DNA of 64,000 nucleotides from Clostridia bacterium (GTDB taxonomy: Bacteria; Bacillota; Clostridia; Christensenellales; Aristaeellaceae). This document shows positions 25,432-32,965 of this stretch, in pieces; within the stretch, counting starts at the first letter, position 1; each line of letters begins with the position of its first letter. The stretch is from positions 1 through 64,000 of the forward strand of contig JAFUBA010000035.1 of the NCBI GenBank assembly GCA_017460395.1, read 5' to 3'. The translations under genes and the position numbers were made by a program. The notes beneath the pieces are model-generated. The model made no database searches and had not been told where the DNA came from. It was given only the letters and a program-made list of their open reading frames with translations.

Positions 25432-26379
25432 ATGAAAAGAATTGCATCATTGCTTCTCGCACTGTGTCTGTGCCTGAGCTGCGTGGCTGTGGCCGGCGCA
25501 GAAGGAAAGACCTATCAGGTGGGCGTGCTTCAGCTGGTTCAGCATGTGGCACTGGATGCCGCTACACAGGGTTTCCAGGATGCGCTCAAGGAAGCGCTGG
25601 GCGACAGCGTGAACATTGAGGTCAAGAACGCTTCCGGCGAATTCAATAACTGCACCACCATCGCCAATGATTTTGTCGCGGGCAATGTGGACCTGATCAT
25701 GGCCAACGCAACACCTGCCCTGCAGGCCAGCGTGGGCGCCACCGGGGATATCCCGATCCTGGGTACCAGCATCACCGACTACGGCACTGCGCTGGATATC
25801 GCTGACTGGACTGGCACGACCGGCATCAATGTGTCCGGCACCGCAGACCTTGCGCCCCTCGACGGCCAGGCAGAGATCCTGAACGAACTCTTCCCGGACG
25901 CCAAGACCGTGGGTCTCATCTACTGCTCCGCCGAGGCCAACTCCCTCTACCAGGTGCGGACCATTGCAGGATATCTGAACGAGCTGGGCTATGAGACAAA
26001 GGAATATGCCTTTGCCGACTCCAACGATGTTGCCTCCGTGACCGAGAGCGCCTGCGAGTGCGATGTGCTCTATATCCCCACGGACAACACCGCTGCCACC
26101 TACACCGAGACCATCGCCAACGTGGTGATCCCTGCCGGCAAGCCCGTCATCGCGGGTGAAGAAGGTATCTGCGTCGGCTGCGGTGTGGCGACCCTCACCA
26201 TCTCCTACTATGATCTGGGCTATGCTACCGGCAAGATGGCCGTGAAGGTTCTCACCGAGGGTGCAGATATTTCCACCATGCCCGTTGAGTATGCACCGCA
26301 GTTCACCAAGAAGTACAATGCTGCCAACTGCGAAGCGCTGAATATTCAGGTGCCGGAAGACTACGTCGCCATCGAATAA
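25432..26379 (+). CDS. trpX: ABC transporter substrate-binding protein, TrpX-like (PF04392)
   Basis: A 315-residue exported binding protein. The signal peptide is MKRIASLLLALCLCLSCVAV with cleavage near AGA. The mature part has the two-lobe pattern of the TrpX/ABC_sub_bind family: YQVGVLQLVQHVALDAATQG, VDLIMANATPALQASVGATG, DYGTALDIADWTGTTGINVSG, and IPAGKPVIAGEEGICVGCG. Relatives bind tryptophan or other aromatic/small ligands; the ligand here is inferred only from family. AGGAGG lies 10 bases before the ATG. A terminator-like hairpin separates it from the permease gene, which should give excess binding protein. Confidence 0.87.
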   Translation: MKRIASLLLALCLCLSCVAVAGAEGKTYQVGVLQLVQHVALDAATQGFQDALKEALGDSVNIEVKNASGEFNNCTTIANDFVAGNVDLIMANATPALQASVGATGDIPILGTSITDYGTALDIADWTGTTGINVSGTADLAPLDGQAEILNELFPDAKTVGLIYCSAEANSLYQVRTIAGYLNELGYETKEYAFADSNDVASVTESACECDVLYIPTDNTAATYTETIANVVIPAGKPVIAGEEGICVGCGVATLTISYYDLGYATGKMAVKVLTEGADISTMPVEYAPQFTKKYNAANCEALNIQVPEDYVAIE

Positions 26380-26421
26380 TGCTGCTTCTGTCCCTGTTCA
26401 TGACTCGTGTGTCATGATATC

Positions 26422-26453
26422 GGAAGCCATAAGATTTCTGTCTTATGGCTTTC
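26422..26453 (+). terminator. Partial terminator or attenuating hairpin between trpX-like and permease genes
   Basis: A 13-bp stem with one G-U pair (arms 26422-26434 and 26441-26453, loop TTTCTG) is followed by CGTCCTGTTTTC, a weak T-tract. A second small hairpin, TCATGAC-N6-GTCATGA, sits at 26398-26417. Together they probably reduce read-through into the permease. Confidence 0.6.
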
Positions 26454-26521
26454 GTCCTGTTTTCTGACCAGGTGTTTTCTGAAATCCATGCCTTGATTTT
26501 TCTTCTGAGGAGGGTCGTTCC

Positions 26522-27451
26522 TTGGATTTTGCTAAGCTTCTCAATGCGCTGCCGGGCGCCGCGTCCCAGGGTGTCATCTGGGGCATGATGGCCATCGGTG
26601 TCTACATCACCTACAGGATTCTGGATGTGGCCGACCTGACCGTCGATGGCTCCATGGCCACAGGCGGTGCCGTGGCTGCGGTTCTGATCACCCAGGGTGT
26701 GAATCCCTGGCTGGCGGTCCTGTGTGCCTTTCTGGTGGGCATGCTGACGGGCCTTCTCACGGGACTTTTTCATACCGCCATGGGCATACCGGCCATTCTG
26801 GCAGGTATCCTGACACAACTGGCCCTGTATTCCGTGAATCTTCGGATCATGGATGGCAAGGCCAACATGGCAGTGAACGTGAATAAGTATTGGGTCCTTG
26901 TATCCTCAAGAAACGTCCGTGTGCTGTCTCTGCAGAATCCAATCTGTCTGACCCTCCTGCTCACGGTGATCCTGATCGCCCTTCTGTATCTCTTTTTCGG
27001 CACGGAATACGGCAACGCGCTGCGTGCCACGGGTGCGAATCAGAACATGGCCAGGGCGCAAGGCATCAACACATCCCGCGCCAAGGTTGTGGGCCTGATG
27101 CTCTCCAACGGGATCGTGGCCTTCTCCGGTGCCATGCTCACCCAGTACCAGGGGTTTGCGGATGTACAGATGGGCCGCGGCGCCATCGTCATCGGTCTTG
27201 CCGCGGTCATCATCGGCGAGGTTGTCCTTGGGAAATTCTTCCGCTCCCTCTGGGGTAAGCTTCTGTGTGTCAGCGTGGGCGCCATCATCTACTATTTTGT
27301 CATGCAGATCGTTCTGTGGCTGGGCCTGAACACCAATGATCTGAAGATGCTGACCGCACTTGTGGTGGCCATCTTCCTGGCTGTGCCCTACTGGAAGGGT
27401 CTTGCCATGACTCGCCGTGCCGGACGCGGAAAGGAGGAAAAGCATGCTTGA
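26522..27451 (+). CDS. trpY: ABC transporter permease, TrpY-like
   Basis: A 309-residue inner-membrane permease of the branched-chain/ribose type (BPD_transp_2). It has eight or more hydrophobic segments; typical sequences are YITYRILDVADLTVDGSMAT near the start and YGNALRATGANQNMARAQGI, the cytoplasmic coupling loop. It pairs with the TrpX-like binding protein and the following ATPase. It starts with TTG at 26522, supported by GAGGAGGG 8 bases upstream; no nearby ATG has a ribosome site. It overlaps the ATPase gene by 8 bases. Confidence 0.87.
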   Translation: MDFAKLLNALPGAASQGVIWGMMAIGVYITYRILDVADLTVDGSMATGGAVAAVLITQGVNPWLAVLCAFLVGMLTGLLTGLFHTAMGIPAILAGILTQLALYSVNLRIMDGKANMAVNVNKYWVLVSSRNVRVLSLQNPICLTLLLTVILIALLYLFFGTEYGNALRATGANQNMARAQGINTSRAKVVGLMLSNGIVAFSGAMLTQYQGFADVQMGRGAIVIGLAAVIIGEVVLGKFFRSLWGKLLCVSVGAIIYYFVMQIVLWLGLNTNDLKMLTALVVAIFLAVPYWKGLAMTRRAGRGKEEKHA

Positions 27452-28241
27452 TATCAATCACATTGCCAAAACCTTCAATCCGGGGACGATCACAGAGAAA
27501 AAAGCACTGGTGGATGCAGATCTGCATCTGCAGGACGGCGATTTTGTGACGGTCATCGGCGGAAACGGCGCCGGCAAATCCACCATGCTCAATGCCGTGG
27601 CAGGCGTGTTCCCTGTGGACCGGGGCAACATCGTGATCGACGGCGAGGACGTGACGGACCTTTCGGAACACAGGCGCGCAAGACTCCTCGGGCGCGTGTT
27701 CCAGGATCCCATGACGGGCACGGCAGCTGCCATGACCATCGAGGAAAACATGGCCCTGGCCAACCGCCGCGGCAAGCACCGCAGTCCTTTCCGCTGGGGT
27801 ATCACCCAGAAGGAGCGGAGCATGTTCAGGGATGAGCTGGCACGGCTGGGTCTCGGGCTTGAAAACCGCATGCAGGCGAAGGTCGGCCTGCTCTCCGGCG
27901 GTCAGAGACAGGCGCTGACCCTCCTCATGGCCACGCTCCAGAAGCCGCAGCTGCTCCTTCTCGATGAGCATACGGCTGCCCTGGACCCCAAGACCGCCGC
28001 CAAGGTGCTGCACCTAACGCGCGAACTGATCCAGGACCATCACCTGACCGCCATGATGGTGACCCACAACATGAAGGACGCGCTTCAGTATGGTAACAGG
28101 ATCATCATGATGCATGAGGGCCGTGTGATTGTGGACGTGGAGCCGGAGATGAAAGCCAGTCTCAGGGTCGAAAACCTCCTGGAGATGTTCGAGCATACAT
28201 CCGGCGGAAAACTGGACAACGACAGAATGCTGCTCAGCTGA
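27444..28241 (+). CDS. trpZ: ABC transporter ATP-binding protein, TrpZ-like
   Basis: A 265-residue ATPase that powers the adjacent importer. Motifs are complete: Walker A GGNGAGKST at about residue 40, Q-loop around FQDPMTGTAA, signature LLSGGQRQALTLLMA, Walker B LLLLDEHTAALDP, and the switch His in MMVTHNMKDAL. The start at 27444 is preceded by AAAGGAGG and overlaps the permease end by 8 bases. The operon ends at a strong terminator just downstream. Confidence 0.92.
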   Translation: MLDINHIAKTFNPGTITEKKALVDADLHLQDGDFVTVIGGNGAGKSTMLNAVAGVFPVDRGNIVIDGEDVTDLSEHRRARLLGRVFQDPMTGTAAAMTIEENMALANRRGKHRSPFRWGITQKERSMFRDELARLGLGLENRMQAKVGLLSGGQRQALTLLMATLQKPQLLLLDEHTAALDPKTAAKVLHLTRELIQDHHLTAMMVTHNMKDALQYGNRIIMMHEGRVIVDVEPEMKASLRVENLLEMFEHTSGGKLDNDRMLLS

Positions 28242-28255
28242 AACACAGAGCGACT

Positions 28256-28289
28256 TGAAAAGGAGCACCCGTGTGGGTGCTCCTTTTCA
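28256..28289. terminator. Bidirectional terminator after the trpXYZ-like operon
   Basis: A perfect 15-bp stem (28256-28270 and 28275-28289) with loop GTGT and A/T-rich stem ends. It also overlaps the stop codon of the convergent RNase H-like gene. Confidence 0.9.
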
Positions 28290-28754
28290 GTCTGTCTGCT
28301 TTCCGTCCGTGAATTCCTGGATCAGGGCGTCCTCATCCCGAGGCCGGTTGATGTCAAGATACTCCCCTTCTGCAGCGCCAAGGAGGGCCTGCAGCTGGGA
28401 TAGCGTGTCTGCATCCCTGGTGCATGCAACCTCCAGGTCATGCTTTCGCCCCTGGATGCGGAGAATCATCCACAGATCCTGGTTTTCCTTCTGCATGGCA
28501 GGCTGCCGTATGCCGCCAGAGAGGCGCTCCCGCTCCTCCTCTTTCTCTACCTGGAGGATCACATGACATGGCTCCTTGAGAGCGCCGATGCCGGATATGA
28601 CGGCCATGAGAAGCATGCGCTCTCCTGTGCCCTCCGCCATGTGTCCGCTCAGCTCCTTGCGGTGCCCCTGAAAATCCAGGATGCAGGCCCAGGAACCCAC
28701 ATGCTCTGCCTGGCTTCCCCGGCAGAAGATCTGTACCGTCTTTTTGCCGCTCAT
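28287..28754 (-). CDS. RNase HI-fold protein lacking catalytic residues
   Basis: A 155-residue protein whose first 75 residues align by eye with RNase HI: VQIF, then GSWACILDFQGHRKELSG (beta-hairpin), then GERMLLMAVISGIGALKEPCHVIL, then NQDLWMIL in the second half. Each of the four catalytic carboxylates of RNase HI seems changed: the Asp of the TDGS strand is Arg (FCRGS), the Glu of NRMEL is Leu (ERMLL), the Asp of the TDS strand is Glu (QVEK), and the C-terminal Asp is not found. It is therefore unlikely to cut RNA:DNA hybrids and may bind nucleic acid or protein. It overlaps proC by 4 bases (ATGA), the last gene of the topA operon. The family call is by eye only. Confidence 0.65.
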   Translation of the reverse strand: MSGKKTVQIFCRGSQAEHVGSWACILDFQGHRKELSGHMAEGTGERMLLMAVISGIGALKEPCHVILQVEKEEERERLSGGIRQPAMQKENQDLWMILRIQGRKHDLEVACTRDADTLSQLQALLGAAEGEYLDINRPRDEDALIQEFTDGKQTD

Positions 28755-29575
28755 GTCCTCTCCCTTGCCATCTCCCTGGACTTGTTGGCACAGGCCTCCA
28801 TCGCGCGGATGACCGCATGACGGAATCCGCTCTCCTCCATGGCAGCCACAGCCTCGATGGTGGTGCCGCCGGGGGAACACACGGCATCGCGCAGCACGGC
28901 CGGATGATCTCCCGAGGAGAGCACCATGAGCGCCGCGCCCAGAACGGACTGGGCAGCCATCTCGATGGCCGTCTGCCGCGGGATGCCCTCCCGGACGCCC
29001 GCATCGGCCATGGCTTCGATCAGGGTATACACGTAGGCAGGGCTGGAGCCGGAGATGGCTGTGACTCCGTCAAACATGCGCTCGGGCAGGGTGACCGTGC
29101 GGCCCAGGGACTCGAAGATGGTCCTCGCAAAAGAGAGGGCCTCCTCGGAAAAATTGGTGTCCTCGCACAGGGCCGTCATGCCCTCGCCCACAAGGGCCGG
29201 CGTGTTCGGCATGACGCGAAGCACCGCGGCGCCGCTCTCTGAAAACAGTGCCCGAAGGCGGGGGGCTGTCCACCCGGCCGCGATGGAAATCACGGATTTG
29301 CTCTCGTTGAGCGCTGGCATAATGGTTTCTGCAACTTCCGGCAGAATATGCGGCTTCACACACAGGAGAATGACATCTGCCTCCTCAGCCAGCGTCAGTG
29401 CATGATCGCAGAAGTTGAGGGCGGGCATTTCCTGAGAGAGCTTGTCCAGCTTCTGCATGTCGGCATCATATACGAAAACCTGGCCTGCCTTCACGCAGCC
29501 CTGCTCCACCATGCCGCGCAGAATGCTTCCGCCCATATTGCCAATACCAATCAGTCCCACAGTCCATGTGCGCAT
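28751..29575 (-). CDS. proC: Pyrroline-5-carboxylate reductase
   Basis: A 274-residue enzyme catalysing the last step of proline synthesis, NAD(P)H-dependent reduction of pyrroline-5-carboxylate. The dinucleotide fold begins at once (VGLIGIGNMGGSILRGMV). Other family marks are VILLCVKPHILPEV, RVMPNTPALVGEGMTAL, AISGSSPAYVYTLIEAM, and the dimer-domain SPGGTTIEAVAAMEESGFR. Length is normal. AGGAGG precedes the ATG. It is downstream of hslVU in a long minus-strand string and overlaps the RNase H-like gene. Confidence 0.96.
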   Translation of the reverse strand: MRTWTVGLIGIGNMGGSILRGMVEQGCVKAGQVFVYDADMQKLDKLSQEMPALNFCDHALTLAEEADVILLCVKPHILPEVAETIMPALNESKSVISIAAGWTAPRLRALFSESGAAVLRVMPNTPALVGEGMTALCEDTNFSEEALSFARTIFESLGRTVTLPERMFDGVTAISGSSPAYVYTLIEAMADAGVREGIPRQTAIEMAAQSVLGAALMVLSSGDHPAVLRDAVCSPGGTTIEAVAAMEESGFRHAVIRAMEACANKSREMARERT

Positions 29576-29635
29576 AAGATTCGTGCCTCCTGAAATAAGC
29601 GGTCACAGAATATTGATATGTCTATGCGAATAGAG

Positions 29636-31009
29636 TTACAGGATGTAGCGGTGTACGTCCGCCGGAGCGTTCTCCCCGGACAGCTGCTTTTTTACATACT
29701 CCCCGTCAATCTTCAGTTCAAAGGGCGGCATGTCGGGATCGCCGGCGTTGAAGGACACGTCCTCGAGGATCTGCTCAAACACGGCATGCAGACGCCTTGC
29801 GCCGATATCCTCGCTGTTCTCATTGGCCCTGCAGGCGACGGCTGCGATCTCGCAGATGGCGGAGTCGTCAAATTCCAGCATGACCTTGTCCACGGCGAGC
29901 AGGGCTTTGTACTGGCGCGTGAGCGCATTGTCCGGCTGCGTGAGGATCTTGCGGAAGTCCTCCTCGGTGAGACTGTTCAGGGTCACGTGCACGGGGAAGC
30001 GGCCCTGCAGCTCCGGAATCAGGTCGGACACGGAGGCTACATGGAAGGCACCTGCGCCGATGAAGAGCATGTAGTCTGTCTTCACAGGGCCGTACTTTGT
30101 GTTGATCGTGGCACCCTCCACGATGGGAAGAATGTCCCTCTGCACGCCCTCACGGCTCACATCGGGACCGCCTGCCTGGCTGTGGCTGGCGATCTTGTCG
30201 ATCTCATCGATGAAGACGATGCCGTCATTTTCTGCCCTTCGGATGGCCTCATCCTGTACGGCATCCATGTCGATGAGCTTGGAGGACTCCTGCTGGGTCA
30301 GGATCTTGCGGGCTTCCTTCACCTTCACGCGGCGCACCTTTGTGCGCTTGGGAAGCATGTTGCCCATCATGTCAGCGATCGAGATGGAGCTGCCGCCGAC
30401 CTCCAGGGAAGGCGTTTCCTCCTCGACCTCCACGTCGATCTCCGTGTCTTCGAGCTCACCGCGAAGGAGCTTCTGGCGCAGTTCATCCTTGCGCTCGCTC
30501 AGCTGCCTTGCCTCCTCGCCCGAGGGATTTTCCTCCCGCTTCTTCTTGCCAAGCAGGAAATCCAGAGGATTGTCAGGCTCCTTGCTGGCTTTCCCGGGAT
30601 TCACCAGCAGATTTAAGAGGGCATCGTCAGCCATGACCTTGGCCCTCGGCTCCACCCGGCGCATGTTCTCTTCCTTCACCATCCGAATGCTGTTTTCCAC
30701 AAGGTCCCGGATGATGCTGTCCACGTCGCGCCCGACATAGCCGACCTCGGTGAACTTGGTGGCCTCCACCTTCACAAAGGGGGCACTGACCAGCTTGGCG
30801 AGACGGCGCGCGATCTCGGTCTTGCCGACACCGGTGGGCCCGATCATGAGGATGTTTTTGGGAGAGATCTCCTCCCGCATGCTCTCCTCCACATGCGCGC
30901 GGCGATAACGGTTCCTCAGGGCAATGGCCACCATTTTCTTGGCTTCATCCTGCCCTACGATATATCGATCCAGTTCGCGGACAATCTCCCGCGGTGTCAT
31001 TTCAGACAT
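29636..31009 (-). CDS. hslU: HslU, ATPase subunit of the HslVU protease
   Basis: A 457-residue AAA+ unfoldase that feeds proteins into HslV. It begins TPREIVRELDRYIVGQDEAKK and has Walker A in GPTGVGKTEIARRLAKL, the pore motif GYVGRDVDSIIRDL, an intermediate I-domain (about residues 110-230, charged), Walker B GIVFIDEIDKIA, and sensor elements ending with GARRLHAVFEQILEDVSF. The C-terminus HRYIL inserts into HslV pockets in characterised enzymes. It lies 40 bases after hslV, the standard order. Confidence 0.97.
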   Translation of the reverse strand: MSEMTPREIVRELDRYIVGQDEAKKMVAIALRNRYRRAHVEESMREEISPKNILMIGPTGVGKTEIARRLAKLVSAPFVKVEATKFTEVGYVGRDVDSIIRDLVENSIRMVKEENMRRVEPRAKVMADDALLNLLVNPGKASKEPDNPLDFLLGKKKREENPSGEEARQLSERKDELRQKLLRGELEDTEIDVEVEEETPSLEVGGSSISIADMMGNMLPKRTKVRRVKVKEARKILTQQESSKLIDMDAVQDEAIRRAENDGIVFIDEIDKIASHSQAGGPDVSREGVQRDILPIVEGATINTKYGPVKTDYMLFIGAGAFHVASVSDLIPELQGRFPVHVTLNSLTEEDFRKILTQPDNALTRQYKALLAVDKVMLEFDDSAICEIAAVACRANENSEDIGARRLHAVFEQILEDVSFNAGDPDMPPFELKIDGEYVKKQLSGENAPADVHRYIL

Positions 31010-31049
31010 ATTCTTCCTCCTGATGCATTATTCTTGGGTTCCATGCATC

Positions 31050-31589
31050 TTACACGTCTTCGACAACGATGTTGTCGTTGGTGTACACGCAGATGGATGC
31101 CGCAATGTGCAGCGCTTTTTCGGCGATCTCGTGCGCGCTCAGATCCGTGTTTTCCATGAGGGCACGACCGGCTGCCAGGGCGTAGTTGCCGCCGCTGCCG
31201 ATGGCTGCCACGTCCCCGTCCGGCTGAATGACCTCACCGGTGCCGGAGAGAATCAGGAGCTGATTTTCATCGGCCACGATCATCAGGCTCTCCAGCTGCC
31301 GCATGGCCTGATCGCCGTGCCACATCCTGGCCAGCGCCACCGAGGCGCGCTCCAGGTTGCCGCCGCACTGCTGCAGCTTTTCTTCAAACTTTTCCATCAG
31401 GGTGAAGGCGTCCGAGACGGTGCCGGCAAACCCGACGATGACTTTGCCGCCGTAGATTCTGCGGACCTTGCAGGCGGTGGACTTGAAGACGACATTCTCG
31501 CCCATGGTCACCTGTCCGTCACCCGCGATGGCGACCTTGCCGTTTCTTCTCACGCCGCATATGGTCGTTCCCTTAAATGTGACACTCAT
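31050..31589 (-). CDS. hslV: HslV, peptidase subunit of the HslVU protease
   Basis: A 179-residue N-terminal-nucleophile protease forming double hexameric rings. The core begins [23 protein letters not shown]. The usual nucleophile Thr is not at position 2: six residues (SVTFKG) follow the initiator Met before Thr8-Thr9. Either Ser2 serves as N-terminal nucleophile, as in Bacillus ClpQ/CodW, or a short propeptide is removed at Gly7-Thr8, as in proteasome beta subunits. The Lys of GKVAI is present. It overlaps trmFO by 4 bases. Confidence 0.95.
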   Translation of the reverse strand: MSVTFKGTTICGVRRNGKVAIAGDGQVTMGENVVFKSTACKVRRIYGGKVIVGFAGTVSDAFTLMEKFEEKLQQCGGNLERASVALARMWHGDQAMRQLESLMIVADENQLLILSGTGEVIQPDGDVAAIGSGGNYALAAGRALMENTDLSAHEIAEKALHIAASICVYTNDNIVVEDV

Positions 31590-32965
31590 AAAACTGTTTG
31601 TTCCTCCTTCAGGGATATCGTTTCGGGGGCGCTGAGTGGCGCCTCCTCCGGCAGGTGCTCTGAAATCCAGTCTTTCAGGAAGTTCAGACTGCGTTCTGCT
31701 ATTTTTTCGTACCGCTCTGCCTTTTTGCGAATCTTTTTATGTTCCTTATCCACGGGCAGAGAATCGATCAGACCGAAGGTACAGTTCATCGGCTGGAAAT
31801 TGCGGTTCGGGGTGGACACATATCTGCCCATGGCACCGAGGGCTGTGAGCCCCGGCAGGGAGACGGTCCCGCGGCCCAATAGATCCAGGCCAAGGGACAG
31901 GCCACAGAGAAGGCCGCTGGCGGCGCTCTCGATGTAGCCTTCCACACCGGTCATCTGCCCCGCAAAGTAGGTGCGTGGTCTTGAGATCATCTCAAAGTGA
32001 TCGTTGAGAAAGCCGGGGGACGAGAGAAAGGTGTTGCGGTGCATGACGCCATAGCGGGCAAATTCTGCATGCTCAAGGCCCGGGATCATACCGAAGACCC
32101 TTCTCTGCTCCGGGAATTTCAGACGCGTCTGGAAGCCCACCAGGTTGTAGAGCGTACCCTCCTGGTTGTCCTGGCGCAGCTGCACGACGGCATAGGGCAT
32201 GGTGTCCGTCCGCGGGTCCTTGAGGCCCACGGGCTTGAGGGGACCAAAGGCCAGCACCATCTCCCCGCGCCTTGCCATGGATTCCACCGGCATGCAGCCC
32301 TCGAAAACCTTTGTCTCCTCAAAGCCGTGAACCTCCGCGGTCTCGGCCTCCAGGAGCGCCTTCACAAACGCGTGGTACTCCTCCTCCGTCATGGGGCAGT
32401 TCAGGTAGTCGTCTCCCCTGTCGTAGCGCGACTGGCGGAACACCTTCTCCATGTCCAGGGATTCCAGTGTCACAATCGGTGCCGCGGCATCGTAGAAATT
32501 CAGGGTATCAAGGCCCGGCAGGGCAGCGATCTGATCCGCCAGGGCATCGCTGGTCAGCGGCCCTGTGGCGATGATGGCTGGCCCTTCGGGAATCTCTCGG
32601 ATCTCCTCCCGGCAAATCTCCACCAGGGGGTTTTCTTCCAGCTTTTTCGTGATATACCCTGAAAAGGTATCCCGGTCTACGGCCAGCGCGCCGCCGGCCG
32701 GCACCCGGGCGATCTCTGCGGCCTCCATGATGAGGGAGTGAAACAGCCTCATCTCCGCCTTCAGGAGCCCGACGCCGTTGGTCAGCCGGTCGGACCTGAG
32801 GGAGTTGGAGCACACAAGCTCTGCAAACATGGGAGAGTGGTGTGCAGGACTCTTCCTTTCCGGCTTCATTTCACAGAGCGTCACCGGGATGCCTCTTTGG
32901 CTCAGCTGCCAGGCGGCCTCACAGCCCGCCAGGCCGGCACCGATCACCTTCACGCGCTCAGGCAT
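31586..32965 (-). CDS. trmFO: TrmFO, folate-dependent tRNA (uracil-54-C5)-methyltransferase
   Basis: A 459-residue FAD enzyme that makes ribothymidine at position 54 of tRNA using methylenetetrahydrofolate. The FAD-binding start is [17 protein letters not shown]. Further marks are the [15 protein letters not shown] loop, [26 protein letters not shown], and [16 protein letters not shown]. Both conserved catalytic-region cysteines (in LVCSNS and NCTFG) are present. It overlaps topA upstream by 8 bases and hslV downstream by 4, the classical topA-trmFO-hslVU order. Confidence 0.97.
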   Translation of the reverse strand: MPERVKVIGAGLAGCEAAWQLSQRGIPVTLCEMKPERKSPAHHSPMFAELVCSNSLRSDRLTNGVGLLKAEMRLFHSLIMEAAEIARVPAGGALAVDRDTFSGYITKKLEENPLVEICREEIREIPEGPAIIATGPLTSDALADQIAALPGLDTLNFYDAAAPIVTLESLDMEKVFRQSRYDRGDDYLNCPMTEEEYHAFVKALLEAETAEVHGFEETKVFEGCMPVESMARRGEMVLAFGPLKPVGLKDPRTDTMPYAVVQLRQDNQEGTLYNLVGFQTRLKFPEQRRVFGMIPGLEHAEFARYGVMHRNTFLSSPGFLNDHFEMISRPRTYFAGQMTGVEGYIESAASGLLCGLSLGLDLLGRGTVSLPGLTALGAMGRYVSTPNRNFQPMNCTFGLIDSLPVDKEHKKIRKKAERYEKIAERSLNFLKDWISEHLPEEAPLSAPETISLKEEQTVL

